From: CS4-C045 sp963844115
GTDB lineage: Bacteria > Planctomycetota > Planctomycetia > Pirellulales > UBA7805
NCBI GenBank assembly: GCA_963844115.1
Contig: CAWJNN010000087.1
Coordinates: 1-64,000 of the forward strand
Direction: 5' to 3'
DNA length: 64,000 nucleotides
Of the stretch, positions 52,012-62,787 are shown piece after piece. Below the pieces are notes generated by a model. The model had not been told where the DNA came from and searched no databases. It saw only the letters and a list, made by a program, of their open reading frames with translations. The number at the start of each line of letters is the position of its first letter. Position 1 is the first letter of the stretch. Both the position numbers and the translations under genes were made by a program.

Positions 52012-52539
52012 TTAATCTGAACTATCGTCTTCTGACTTCTGCTTGATCTGGCTGGCCAATGCTGCACCGGGGCCGGCGAGCTGAGCTGCCAGCCTGGCAC
52101 CGGGTCCCAATATCTGCCCGACCAGAATGCTCAATTGTTCATCGCGCGTTGGCCATTTGCTGACCTCCACGACCTCTTGTTCTGTGAGCGGGGCTCCGTC
52201 CATCACGCCGCCGCGCGGTGCAAAGCCTTCGTATTCTTTGTTGCCCGCGAACCGCACGATTTCTTTTGCCAGCGACACGACGTCGTCGCTGCCCCAGGCG
52301 ATTGCGACGGGTCCTTCGACGTTGTCAAACGCCGCGGCAATCTGCGTCCCTTCGGTTGCGCGTCGTGCGAGACTGTTTTTGACGACCAACAGGTGAATAT
52401 CCTTGGATCGCAGTTCGCGGCGCAACGTCATCGTTCGGTTCGCATCCAAACCGACAACGTTCACCAGCATCGCATCCTGGACGCCGTCCAGCCGTTTGGC
52501 CAAGTCATCGCTGATCAGCTTCTTGACGTATTTACTCAT
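52012..52539 (-). CDS. rplJ: 50S ribosomal protein L10
   Basis: A 175-residue stalk-base protein: SKYVKKLISDDLAKRLDGV, the RNA-binding core with MTLRRELRSKDIHLLVVKNS, and EGPVAIAWGSDDVVSLAKEI, then the C-terminal helix that binds L7/L12 dimers. Normal length. It lies between rplA (58 bp) and rplL. L10-L12 usually represses its own translation by binding the rplJ leader; no particular fold is claimed for this short leader. Confidence 0.95.
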   Translation of the reverse strand: MSKYVKKLISDDLAKRLDGVQDAMLVNVVGLDANRTMTLRRELRSKDIHLLVVKNSLARRATEGTQIAAAFDNVEGPVAIAWGSDDVVSLAKEIVRFAGNKEYEGFAPRGGVMDGAPLTEQEVVEVSKWPTRDEQLSILVGQILGPGARLAAQLAGPGAALASQIKQKSEDDSSD

Positions 52540-52597
52540 GGCTCATCAATCTTCGAGAAGTTTTGTTGTTTTCGGCCGTGGATATTTCCTGTGGCGA

Positions 52598-53278
52598 TCA
52601 AGCGGCGATCTGAACCGACGGTGTCATCGTCCCGCAGATCACTACGCCTTTGACATATTGGCCTTTGATCGTGACCGGCTTCATGTTAAGTATCTGATCG
52701 ATAAATGCCTGGATGTTCTCTTCCAGCTTCGACGGTTCAAAGGAGAGCTTGCCGACGACGGCGTGCACGATTCCCCCGGCGTCATTGCGAAATTCGACCT
52801 TGCCTGCCTTGTACTCCTGGACGACCTTGCCAACCTCCGTCGTCACTGAGCCGGCCTTTGGAGTCGGCATCAGGCCGCGAGGACCAAGCTGACGGCCAAG
52901 CGGACCAACTAATTTCATCATGTCTGGCGTCGCGACGCAGGCGTCAAAGTCCATCCAACCGCCTTTGATTTTTTCCGCGAGGTCCTCCGCGCCGACGACA
53001 TCGGCGCCCGCCGCTTTTGCTTCATCCGCCGCGGGGCCCTTTGCAAAAACGGCAACCCGCTTCGATTTTCCGATGCCATGCGGAAGGACAATTGAGCCGC
53101 GCACAATCTGATCGGCCTGCTTGGCGTCGATTCCCAGTCGCAGTGCGATCTCGACCGACTGATCGAACTTCGTGCCTTCAAAACTCTTCAACATCGCAAC
53201 AGCATCTGCGACCGTCATCGGAGAGTGATCCTTGACTTTCGTCGTCAGGCTGGTGATACGCTTGGATTTTTTCGCCAT
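52598..53278 (-). CDS. rplA: 50S ribosomal protein L1
   Basis: A 226-residue L1-stalk protein. Family segments: FDQSVEIALRLGIDAKQADQ, GSIVLPHGIGKSKRVAVFAK, and LMPTPKAGSVTTEVGKVVQE. Normal length. It binds 23S rRNA and commonly represses the rplKA mRNA. It lies 80 bp after rplK and is cotranscribed with it. Confidence 0.97.
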   Translation of the reverse strand: MAKKSKRITSLTTKVKDHSPMTVADAVAMLKSFEGTKFDQSVEIALRLGIDAKQADQIVRGSIVLPHGIGKSKRVAVFAKGPAADEAKAAGADVVGAEDLAEKIKGGWMDFDACVATPDMMKLVGPLGRQLGPRGLMPTPKAGSVTTEVGKVVQEYKAGKVEFRNDAGGIVHAVVGKLSFEPSKLEENIQAFIDQILNMKPVTIKGQYVKGVVICGTMTPSVQIAA

Positions 53279-53358
53279 AGGTCTACGTGTTATGGTTCTA
53301 CTTGTTATTGCTTGGGTACTTCTGAATTAGCTGCTGGACCGCTTCCGCCGTAATTTGT

Positions 53359-53784
53359 CTAGCCTTCGACTTCCAGGCCCATACTGCGAGCCGTGCCTTC
53401 GATCAGTCGCTTGGCATTGTCCATATCGCTGGCGTTCAAGTCTTCAATTTTCAGATTGACAATATCTTCAATTTGCTGCGACGTGACCTTCCCGACTTTT
53501 TCCTTGTTCGGGACGCCCGACCCCTTGGCGATGCCGGCCGCTTTCTTCAAGAGCGCGGCCGCAGGCGGGCTCTTGGTAACGAACTCAAAACTCCGATCGC
53601 TAAAGACGCTGACGACCACCGGAATCGGCATGCCAGCGGCCTCTTTGGTTTTGTCATTAAACTGTTGAACAAACTGACCGAGGTTGACGCCAAATCGTCC
53701 GAGGGCCGTACCGACTGGCGGTGCGGGTGTCGCCTGCCCGCCGGGCACCTGGAATTTCACGGTATTTACCAATTTCTTGGCCAT
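53359..53784 (-). CDS. rplK: 50S ribosomal protein L11
   Basis: A 141-residue protein of the GTPase-associated centre. Motifs: VKFQVPGGQATPAPPVGTAL with the flexible proline-rich loop, FVTKSPPAAALLKKAAGIAK, and AKRLIEGTARSMGLEVEG at the end. Normal length. It comes after nusG across a 153-bp gap that carries a 15-bp direct repeat. Confidence 0.97.
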   Translation of the reverse strand: MAKKLVNTVKFQVPGGQATPAPPVGTALGRFGVNLGQFVQQFNDKTKEAAGMPIPVVVSVFSDRSFEFVTKSPPAAALLKKAAGIAKGSGVPNKEKVGKVTSQQIEDIVNLKIEDLNASDMDNAKRLIEGTARSMGLEVEG

Positions 53785-53818
53785 CGCTATTTCTCTCCCA
53801 ACTCAGTCTGTTGCCTGG

Positions 53819-53899
53819 CATTGAGCCGAACGACGTCGAGCCGAACGACGTCGAGCCGAACGACATCGAGCCTCAAACAGGTACGTCGAGTCTCAAAAA
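53819..53899 (+). repeat. 15-bp direct repeat between nusG and rplK
   Basis: GAGCCGAACGACGTC occurs three times in tandem (the third with one change), followed by two partial copies (GAGCCTCAAACAGGTAC and a variant). It lies in the untranslated gap between nusG and rplK. Confidence 0.85.
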
Positions 53900-53937
53900 G
53901 GCACCTCGCCGACCCGCGCTGCATCGACAGCCCGTGT

Positions 53938-54807
53938 TTACAACTTCTCAACCTGCCAATACTCCAATTCGACGGGTGTCGAACGGCCGAAAATGTTGAT
54001 CATAACCGTGACCCGTCCGTTGGTCGTATCGACGGTGTCAACCTCACCTTCAAAATTCCCAAAAGTTCCATCAGTAATCTTGACTCGTTCCCCAATCGCG
54101 ACCGGAATCTGAAGTTTTGGTTCTTCCGATTCAACGTCCTCATCCTTGGGCACGATGCGTGCGACTTCCTTGGGCAGCATGGCAGTCGGTCTGCCGGCAG
54201 AACCGGTAAAGTCGCCGATGCCGGGGGTTTCTCGTACGAGGAACCACGTCTCTTCGGTGATTGCCATATGGACGACGATGTAGCCCGGATAGAGTTTTCG
54301 TTTCGCGACCTTTTTCTTGCCGCCTTTAAACTCGGTGATCATTTCTACCGGGACAATGATTTCGTCGAAATGCTCGTCCATTCCCGCGACTTTGACTCGA
54401 CGCTTCAACGCATCAGCGATCGAGTCTTCGCGATTGCTCTGTACCTTGAGGATGTACCAGTCCTTCTTGACGTCTTCCGTCTCCGCTGCGGGCTCGTCAT
54501 CCGGGGACTCTTCCAGCGGCTTGACATTGTCCCGGTCGTCTTCAAGATCGGCGGTCGCCGCGTCGTCCGATGCAAAGTCCGATTCATCGGCCCATTCGGC
54601 TACTTCTCTTTCCGCATCAAGGGCTAGTGTCCTCGCGGCGCTGCTTGTATTGTCGCCCGAGGAAGTCATCGCTTCCGGCTCCGTGGTCGGACTGTCACCC
54701 GCAGGCGCGGACTGATCACCAGCAGCGGAAGCTTTAGCCGTCTTGGGTACGGCTTTTTCCGTTGTTGGTTGTGCAGCGTCGGTTGGTTGATCTGTTTCGT
54801 CGATCAA
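53938..54807 (-). CDS. nusG: transcription termination/antitermination factor NusG with acidic N-terminal extension
   Basis: A 289-residue NusG. The NGN domain runs from about residue 115 (KDWYILKVQSNREDSIADAL) to ~235, and the KOW domain ends the protein (ITDGTFGNFEGEVDTVDTTN). The first ~110 residues are an acidic, Ala/Thr/Ser-rich, probably disordered extension absent from E. coli NusG (181 residues). NusG links RNA polymerase with Rho and the ribosome. It follows secE by 139 bp. Confidence 0.95.
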   Translation of the reverse strand: MIDETDQPTDAAQPTTEKAVPKTAKASAAGDQSAPAGDSPTTEPEAMTSSGDNTSSAARTLALDAEREVAEWADESDFASDDAATADLEDDRDNVKPLEESPDDEPAAETEDVKKDWYILKVQSNREDSIADALKRRVKVAGMDEHFDEIIVPVEMITEFKGGKKKVAKRKLYPGYIVVHMAITEETWFLVRETPGIGDFTGSAGRPTAMLPKEVARIVPKDEDVESEEPKLQIPVAIGERVKITDGTFGNFEGEVDTVDTTNGRVTVMINIFGRSTPVELEYWQVEKL

Positions 54808-54946
54808 CGTGATCCACCTTTTTTACTTAAATAGTTGCTATCTATTTTGACCTGAGCGTGTCAATGGTCTGGGTTCTCACTCGCCTCGTATCATGTCAAA
54901 CCGTCGCCCACGAGGCGGAGTTAATTTTGGTCAAGCATTCACCGTG

Positions 54947-55365
54947 TCAGTTAATCACCCTCAGTTGCTTGAAGATGAAGGTCCACAGCAAATCGAAGGA
55001 GTAGAGGAATACGGCAAGCGACCCAATGGTAATCAAAACGACAACCGAACCTCGAACCAGTTCAGATCGCGTCGGCCACGACACCTTGCTCATTTCTGCT
55101 TCCACCGAGATGAGAAAGTCAGCGAACGTCGGCCAGTTCACCAGTCGATAACCAACCCAGGCGCCGACCGCAGCGACGAGCATCGGAAAGACAAAGCTGG
55201 TAGCAAAATCGTTCTTTGTAACGAACTGGCTTTCGCTTATTCGCCATGCGCCGAGGCCAACCGTGACAGCGATCGCGGCAAACGTGACTTGCGCGTGATC
55301 CGCCCCTGGTTGCGTTTGTACAAGCTGACCTGGAAAAGGCTTCGGACGAACGAATTCGCATTCAT
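54947..55365 (-). CDS. secE: preprotein translocase subunit SecE, one frameshift
   Basis: The 3' part is clear: VEAEMSKVSWPTRSELVRGS is the SecE signature before the last TM helix. The 5' part is in another frame: it begins at 55365 MNANSFVRSLFQVSLYKRNQ GRITR. Adding one base near 55290 joins them through QVTFAAIAVTVGLGAWRISE, giving 139 residues with extra TM helices, the form I recall for planctomycetes. The start codon follows GGGGATT. It belongs to the core Sec channel and sits in its usual place before nusG. Confidence 0.85.
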
Positions 55366-55510
55366 AATCCCCGAACCCTTTCTTCCCTGCAGCGGTTTAT
55401 CCTTAACGGTAGACACGACCATTCTTTCGCGTGAGGTTTTTAAGCACCTGGCAGGGAGGCCGCTCGAGCCACTCGCTCGAGCCGACCCCCCCGCCCGGCG
55501 GATGGAATGG

Positions 55511-55583
55511 CAGGGGCGGCGGGAATCGAACTCGCAACCCCCGGTTTTGGAGACCGGTGCTCTGCCAATTGAGCTACACCCCT
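55511..55583 (-). tRNA. tRNA-Trp (CCA)
   Basis: A 73-nt cloverleaf with acceptor AGGGGTG/CGCCCCT (one G-T pair), anticodon loop CTCCAAA and a standard GTTCGATTC T-arm. The 3' CCA is encoded (55508-55510). It lies between tuf and secE, a common bacterial arrangement. Confidence 0.95.
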
Positions 55584-55628
55584 GTATCCGACGCATGCCT
55601 GGCAACGACGCACCTCGCCAGCTGCTAC

Positions 55629-56832
<1,204 letters not shown>

Positions 56833-56936
56833 GACTCGATCCTACCTATCTACATTCGCCGTGACAATGAACATATCCGAAACTGTATCTGCTCGACACG
56901 ATCGAATTCACCGATCGATCAAGTCAACTGCAACAG

Positions 56937-57009
<73 letters not shown>

Positions 57010-57116
57010 AGTCGTCAGGCTTCAGAGCAGCGCGGTCAGTTTGGCGTCCATGACCTACTGACTGCCTGACCTCAGGCTCCTGATTTCTGCTGCTAAGTTC
57101 TGACTTTTCGAATAAG

Positions 57117-57187
57117 AGCGGGTGAAGGGAATCGAACCCTCGTCTTCAGCTTGGAAGGCTGTGGCTCTACCATTGAGCTACACCCGC
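57117..57187 (-). tRNA. tRNA-Gly (TCC)
   Basis: A 71-nt cloverleaf: acceptor GCGGGTG/CACCCGC, anticodon loop CTTCCAA, T-arm GGGTTCGATTCCC. Discriminator T; CCA not encoded. Confidence 0.95.
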
Positions 57188-57269
57188 AATTGAATCGCGG
57201 ATTTCGGGTCTCGGACCGAATAGCATTCTCGAATCCACAATCCGCAATCCGATCCGCAATGACCATCAG

Positions 57270-57352
57270 TGGGGGGTGCAGGATTCGAACCTGCGAAGGC
57301 ATATGCCATCAGATTTACAGTCTGACCCCTTTGACCGCTCGGGAAACCCCCC
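57270..57352 (-). tRNA. tRNA-Tyr (GTA)
   Basis: An 83-nt class II tRNA with a long variable arm: acceptor GGGGGGT/ACCCCCC, anticodon in ACTGTAAAT, T-arm CAGGTTCGAATCCTG. Discriminator A; CCA not encoded. Confidence 0.95.
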
Positions 57353-57435
57353 GTCGTTGTCAGCAGTCAGGGATCAGCGATCCGAACCGTAAAACGATCG
57401 ACGTCTCGATCAGCCCAGGACATCGCTGAATCCTG

Positions 57436-57508
57436 AGCTAGCGGAGGGACTCGAACCCACAACCTGCTGATTACAAATCAGCTGCTCTGCCAATTGAGCT
57501 ACGCTAGC
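57436..57508 (-). tRNA. tRNA-Thr (TGT)
   Basis: A 73-nt cloverleaf: acceptor GCTAGCG/CGCTAGC, anticodon loop TTTGTAA, T-arm GGGTTCGAGTCCC. First of the Thr-Tyr-Gly-Thr-tuf array, the same order as in E. coli tufB. CCA not encoded. Confidence 0.95.
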
Positions 57509-57902
57509 GCCCAAGTCCCGCCGGGAAAACTACTTAATATACCGATCCCCCAAAAAGCTGCAATATGGGTACGGCGCAAAAACAGGCCGTTCAGTGGTGC
57601 TGGGACGACCTGGCGATAGCCGCAAGATTCGTCGCAAATTGCCGGGTGCCACTCAGCCATTCTTGACGAAAAAGCCCGCCGCAATGAGAAGGAAAGACAG
57701 TCGCATGACCCCAAAGGTTCGCCCCTGTCCAATGTCAACTGTCGTAAGTTAACGCGGACCGACGGCTGGCCAACGGGCCTGACTGTGCTTACCTTTTCGC
57801 TGGGCGGACCTCCAAATAGTTCGATCCCCTGGCTGGGGGAGCCAATATTAAAATTGTCGCTTTTTAACGAGCTGCCTCATGGTTATCACCGGGCAACGGT
57901 TG
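57509..57902. other. 394-bp gap between tRNA array and sigma factor gene
   Basis: This should hold the promoter of the tRNA-tuf operon (minus strand), but I could not pick one with confidence. No gene or repeat is seen. Confidence 0.4.
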
Positions 57903-59582
57903 CTACCGGGCAACTTCGGGCAGATCGATCTTCTCTTGGGCGGCGGCGAGCCGAAGCTTGCTCAACGCACGGGCCTCGATCTGGCGGACACGTTCTTTCG
58001 TGACCCCCATCGCGGCACCAACTTCTTTCAGCGTTTGAGGTTCCTTCGAATAATCCAAGCCGAACCGATGGATGATAATCTTTTGTTCTCGGTCGTCAAG
58101 GCGATTCAGGATCTTCGCGACTTCGTTTATGCGCTGGCGATGAGCGACTTCCTGGCCAAACCAGTCGGTGCGGTTTTCTTCCGCTGCGCCAAAAGTGTCT
58201 TCGTGACTGGTTCGGAACCGATCACGGAGCTTTAATTCGTTCGGAATCGAACGGGCGAAGTTCTTCATGATCGCCCAGCTGGCATACGTGCTGAATTTGA
58301 AACCGCGCGCGAAGTCAAATTTCTCGACCGCTCGAATCAGTGAAATATTGCCGTCGCTAACCAGTTCGAAGAAGTTTTCGTTGGAGGAAACGTGCCGTTT
58401 GGCGATGGAAACAACCAGCCGCAAGTTCGCTCGTACGATTTGGTTCTTGGTGGTTACCGCACTGTCGTAGAGTTCCTCGATGCGGTCCATCAAACGCGTC
58501 TGCGGGCGATCGGCGTGTAGCTGTTTGCGCAGCCGCTCGGACAGATACTTGAGGTAGTTGAACTTTCGAAACAGGTGCTGTTCCTGCTCGCGTGTCAGCA
58601 ACGGAACCTCGTACAAACTAGCCAGGTAGTTAGGTAATCCCTTCGGCATTCGCGTCTTGCGGACAGCGGTCTCCGGAGCGGGCAACGGGCCGAGCACCTC
58701 TTTGTCATTGCGTATTCGCGAAAACCGCGGGTTTGCAATGAAGTCAAGCGGCAACCGCATGATCCGCTCGTAACGGAACTTGCCGATGATCCGATAGATC
58801 GTCGTCTTGGTCCGTCCGAAACGCTGTGCCAGCGATTCCACCGATTCGTTTTGACGATAGCGCTGGTAGATTTGTGCCCGGACATCGTCCGTCAGCGGAT
58901 AGCCGTCGGTGGGGCAAATCGCTTGTTCGGGGTTCTCGCGGTCGTGCTGTTTGATGACGCCTCGGATCGTACCCGGGCTGCGTTTCATCGTTGAAGCCAG
59001 CCGATTAGCGATCTCGTTGGTTCCGGTGCCCAAATTGGCCAGGCGGCGCGATTCTTCCACGATACGATCGCGCTCTTCGTCACGCATTTGACGAAAGCGA
59101 CTCCCGCGGTCAACGCGATCTCGATTGCCAATCACAAATCGGTCAACCGATGTCTTAAGAAATCCAACCCGCTTGCGGCCGTCAATAATGTACTTTCGGC
59201 CAACCAGGCCCCGTTGCCGCCAGCGCGTAATGGTTTTAGTTGAAACATCGAACGTCCTGGCCAGTTCATCTGCTGTCATCACGCGCTGACCAAGGGCGTC
59301 GACCGCGATGTTGGCCGAGTCCGTGATGTCCTCGATGAACAGCCGCAGGTCGTGTCGAAGCTCGTCCCCAGAGATAGGATGATTGGGGAGATTCGCGGAC
59401 TCTACTTCACAGCCGCTCAACTGCCCCAAAACATAGGAGTGGGAGTAGGTGCGGCCCGCATCAAGACGAATAAGCAGGCCTTCCGCTCGGTCCGCCAATT
59501 GCAACTGTTCGCGAGGGGAAACCGCGTCGATCTGTTCATCGCGGTAGTTTCGAATTGTCGAGTTCTTGTAGTCGGTATGCAT
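57903..59582 (-). CDS. sigma-70 family factor with N-terminal HTH region (planctomycete type)
   Basis: A 559-residue protein. Residues ~100-280 hold two DNA-binding-like helical segments: MTADELARTFDVSTKTITRW (merR/excisionase-like) and SVESLAQRFGRTKTTIYRII. The C-terminal half is a sigma factor: region 2 NLRLVVSIAKRHV and SDGNISLIRAVEKFDFARGF, KFSTYASWAIMKNFARSIP, and region 4 GVTKERVRQIEARALSKLR. The start is set at 59582 (MHTDYKNSTI), with AGAGGT 8 bases upstream; a longer frame from 59666 lacks support. It is a primary-like factor distinct from classical RpoD, as it lacks region 1.1. Confidence 0.88.
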   Translation of the reverse strand: MHTDYKNSTIRNYRDEQIDAVSPREQLQLADRAEGLLIRLDAGRTYSHSYVLGQLSGCEVESANLPNHPISGDELRHDLRLFIEDITDSANIAVDALGQRVMTADELARTFDVSTKTITRWRQRGLVGRKYIIDGRKRVGFLKTSVDRFVIGNRDRVDRGSRFRQMRDEERDRIVEESRRLANLGTGTNEIANRLASTMKRSPGTIRGVIKQHDRENPEQAICPTDGYPLTDDVRAQIYQRYRQNESVESLAQRFGRTKTTIYRIIGKFRYERIMRLPLDFIANPRFSRIRNDKEVLGPLPAPETAVRKTRMPKGLPNYLASLYEVPLLTREQEQHLFRKFNYLKYLSERLRKQLHADRPQTRLMDRIEELYDSAVTTKNQIVRANLRLVVSIAKRHVSSNENFFELVSDGNISLIRAVEKFDFARGFKFSTYASWAIMKNFARSIPNELKLRDRFRTSHEDTFGAAEENRTDWFGQEVAHRQRINEVAKILNRLDDREQKIIIHRFGLDYSKEPQTLKEVGAAMGVTKERVRQIEARALSKLRLAAAQEKIDLPEVAR

Positions 59583-60268
59583 GGCAGTGACCTCTTCTTT
59601 GTGCTGAACCTTGAAAAGTTGTTCCTGCGTTTCCCTCGCCTTTTCAAAGTTTGTCCGTAGAGTCACCGGCTCGTCGTATTAGCCGGTTGGTCCGTCGTGC
59701 GCTTCTCTGTTAATTGGGGTGCTTCTGGGTTGTTCGCTGGTGATCCTCCAATATGAGACCGATTTCCGAACTATTTATTCACGCGTAATCAGGGGAAAAC
59801 GTGTCGAGCCGCATAGGCCGCCTCAAACTCCGGATTCGGCCCAAATATGTATTAGTTGTACGCGTCTAAGTCGCCAAAGGTCTCAATAAAGTTCGCGCCG
59901 TCGATGCGATTTTCTTCCCAGCATGCCACCCTACAGAGGGGTGCATTGCTTAAGTTGTTTGTATGATGAGATTTAAGTTGATGAAACTCCCACGATTTCG
60001 AGCGGGTATGAAATACCCCCGTTTCCCTGTCTTTTCTCAATTATCAAGTGCTGCAGCATCGAGTGAATAGATCAATTCAACTCGATATGAAATCACGGTC
60101 GAAGTAGCACTGTGGAAGCACCTTATTGGCGGACGGGGTCGGTAGACGGGATTGTTGGAATGGTTTGGCGAACTGTTGGCCAGCGTTTCAATCTGCCATC
60201 GCTTATGCGTTCGGCGTCATTCAATCATTTCACGTTCTGCTTGCTGCTTGCGTCGCTCAGGCAAAGTC
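59583..60268. other. AT-richer 686-bp intergenic stretch
   Basis: Lower in GC than its surroundings, especially 59720-60110. It separates the divergent sigma factor gene and the secreted protein gene, so it likely carries their promoters. The frame of the secreted protein is open back to 60152 but matches nothing there. No repeat or RNA gene seen. Confidence 0.5.
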
Positions 60269-61771
60269 ATGGGGAAACGCTCAATGCATTTTCGAATACT
60301 CACACCGATCTGTTTGACGGCCACCATCCTCGCCACAGGAATCGCTGATGGCGGCGAAATCGACCTGACTCCCCGCCATCGACGCGGCCAGCTGGTCCGA
60401 GTGAGCTCGGTATACGAAGTGGCCGGTAGTCTGACGGTCACAGGCCCCGATAAGCCGACGAAGGCTCCGTTAATCGTATCGTCGACTTCGAAATACGAGG
60501 AGCGGATGTTGACATCGGAATTCCCTGGCTCCACGGGAAAGAATCGCGATCGCCCGCGACGCCGCAGTGTGCGGTATTACTCTCCTTTGAAGGCCAAACT
60601 GGTGATCAACGGCGAGGAAATACGTCCCGAACTCCGAGCCGAACGGAGCTTGATTGCCGTGTCGCTGGACAATGGTGGTTTGACGATGCACAGTCCAAGC
60701 GGTCCGTTAACACGCGAAGAATTGGACCTGGTCCAATGGCCCGGTGATAGCCTCGCTTCGGACGCCCTCTTGCCGCGCCAACCGGTTTCCGTTGGCGACA
60801 AGTGGGAGGTCGACGAAACGCTGCTGGGCGCCCTGCTAAATATTAGTTCAGTGGGCCAAATCGCAGTGACGGCCGAATTGATGGAGGCGAACGGTGATTT
60901 TGCCCGGATTGAAGCGGTTGGCGTCGTCCACGGCACCGTCGATGGCACCGCCACGACGATCGATATCAAATCGCGTTGCTATTTTGATTTGCGTAACCGT
61001 ATTGTTCAGTCGGTTCAGCTCGTACTGAACGAAAAGCGAAAAATTGGCGAGGTGACCCCGGGCGTCGAAGCAGTCTCCAAGATCAAAGTCAAATTCACAC
61101 CGATCAACCGATCCACGGACTTGTCCGATCGAGCGCTAGTCTCTGTCGATCTGGAAGCAAACACGGACTCAAAACGGCTCGATTTTACACCGGTCAGTGG
61201 TGACTATCGGTTGCTACATGACCGCGACTGGCACGTAACCAGGGACGATCGAAAGGCTGCCATCTTGCGTCAAATCGAGAATGGTGACGTGCTTTGCCAA
61301 TGCAATATTTCGAGCCTGCCGCAGATTGGAAAAGGAAAGCAGGTAACGCTGAATGTATTTCGGGACGATGTGCAGAAGACGCTGGGAAAAAACTTCGGAC
61401 AATTCGTAAATTTCGGAGAGTTCGTAGACGAGCGTGGTCGACTGGTCTACCACGTCGAGGCGGTCGGCAAGGTCGCCGATTTGCCGATCCGCTGGCGCTA
61501 TTACCTGGCGGCGAAAACGGATGGTCGCCGAGCGGCGCTGGTCTTTACAATGGATGAGGAAATGGTCGAACGATTTGGGGAGGCGGATCGCCGCCTTCTG
61601 GCGGGCTTGGAGTTGCTGGCTACCGCCACCGAAACTCCGACGCCGTCCAGTCCGGAAGCGCAGGCCCTACGCGATGTTCCCAAACCTGCGGATACCGATC
61701 AAAATCTCGACTCCCGCCGGGACGCACCCCGGAGGGTGGGAAGGGGCGACGATCGCACTCGACAGCGGTAG
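60269..61771 (+). CDS. secreted protein, unknown function
   Basis: A 500-residue protein. Start at 60269 gives a signal peptide (MGKRSMHFRILTPICLTATI to about residue 27, ADG). The mature part is beta-rich (RRGQLVRVSSVYEVAGSLTV; VSVGDKWEVDETLLGALLNI) and looks like a periplasmic or surface protein of a type common in planctomycetes. The C-terminus is Pro/Arg-rich. No catalytic motif is visible. It runs in the same direction as the next gene (39 bp gap), which suggests an operon. Confidence 0.7.
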   Translation: MGKRSMHFRILTPICLTATILATGIADGGEIDLTPRHRRGQLVRVSSVYEVAGSLTVTGPDKPTKAPLIVSSTSKYEERMLTSEFPGSTGKNRDRPRRRSVRYYSPLKAKLVINGEEIRPELRAERSLIAVSLDNGGLTMHSPSGPLTREELDLVQWPGDSLASDALLPRQPVSVGDKWEVDETLLGALLNISSVGQIAVTAELMEANGDFARIEAVGVVHGTVDGTATTIDIKSRCYFDLRNRIVQSVQLVLNEKRKIGEVTPGVEAVSKIKVKFTPINRSTDLSDRALVSVDLEANTDSKRLDFTPVSGDYRLLHDRDWHVTRDDRKAAILRQIENGDVLCQCNISSLPQIGKGKQVTLNVFRDDVQKTLGKNFGQFVNFGEFVDERGRLVYHVEAVGKVADLPIRWRYYLAAKTDGRRAALVFTMDEEMVERFGEADRRLLAGLELLATATETPTPSSPEAQALRDVPKPADTDQNLDSRRDAPRRVGRGDDRTRQR

Positions 61772-61810
61772 TGCTGCCGGCGTGCGGAGTGACGCCGGAG
61801 GCGGTCGGCA

Positions 61811-62575
61811 ATGATTCGCCGCGATACTGTTGGGGAGGGAGGGTCCGCTGCCTGGCTGCTGATTCGGCAGATCGAACATGCGAGGCTTTCCGCCGCGCTG
61901 GCTCGACATTGGCGCTTTTGGCCTGAAGCTAAGTTTTCTTCGATTCGCAATCATCTGCTGGATGCCGTTCACCACCACGACGATGGCTGGCTGGATTGGG
62001 ATAACGATCCCACCCTGCGTCAGACGGATGGTGCACCGCTCAGCTTTCTCGAGATGCCGATCGACGCTTCGTTGGCGATCATGACCGAGTCAATTCGCCG
62101 CGCGACGCTGCTGGGTCCGTTGGCAGGATACGTCGTTGCCGGCCACTTTCTTTATCTGCGGGGAAAGTCAGCTGCGGCGGCGGGAGAACGGGTCAGGCAA
62201 TGGTCGGCCCGGACCGAAACGGAACGAGATTTTCTGCTGAGCCAATGGCAGAATGAATCCCCTGAGTTGCACACGCCGGCTGTCGCCTCGGAAGCCCTTC
62301 AATGGCTGCAAATCTGGGACGCGTTAAGCCTTTGGTTTTGCTGTGTTGAGCCTCATTCCAAGTACGAGGCCACCCTGCCCGACCAGACACTCATCACGTT
62401 TCGCCCCGCCGGTGGCGGTCGTGTTGACGTGATCCCTTGGGTGTTTCACGAGCGGGAACTGCAGGTGGGCGTTCAGGCGATTCAATGTCCCGCAGAGCGC
62501 CATTCCTCGGCCGCAGCGTTGATGGCCGATCGTGGCCAGACGTTGAAACTGCGGTGGCTCCTGACCAGCATCTGA
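61811..62575 (+). CDS. DUF3891-family protein
   Basis: A 254-residue cytoplasmic protein. The conserved DUF3891 segments are LLIRQIEHARLSAALARHW near residue 16, the AVHHHDDGWLDWDNDP stretch (~51-66) with its His/Asp cluster, and LQIWDALSLWFCC. The HHxxD-like pattern resembles metal-dependent HD-type hydrolases, though no activity is established. It overlaps nothing; a 36-bp palindrome stands 42 bp after its stop. Confidence 0.75.
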   Translation: MIRRDTVGEGGSAAWLLIRQIEHARLSAALARHWRFWPEAKFSSIRNHLLDAVHHHDDGWLDWDNDPTLRQTDGAPLSFLEMPIDASLAIMTESIRRATLLGPLAGYVVAGHFLYLRGKSAAAAGERVRQWSARTETERDFLLSQWQNESPELHTPAVASEALQWLQIWDALSLWFCCVEPHSKYEATLPDQTLITFRPAGGGRVDVIPWVFHERELQVGVQAIQCPAERHSSAAALMADRGQTLKLRWLLTSI

Positions 62576-62617
62576 CTCCCATGACTGCCTATCGCACGAT
62601 TCGGTGGTGGTATAGTT

Positions 62618-62653
62618 AGACTTCCGAAGTTTGATAACAAACTTCGGAAGTCT
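62618..62653. repeat. 36-bp palindrome, copy 2
   Basis: The same sequence as the palindrome at 34350-34385 except for one base at the centre (GATAAC instead of GTTAAC). Outside the 36 bp the two loci are unrelated. It lies between the DUF3891 gene and the next secreted protein gene. Confidence 0.9.
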
Positions 62654-62787
62654 GCCGGATGTGGCTAAGCTGAACCACTATCCACGATTCGGCCGAATTT
62701 GTCTGGCGAGATATCACAGCTATACTGGGATATAGGACCATATCGATGGGATGATCGATGGGATTGTTGAGCCACAGGCCAAGAAAG

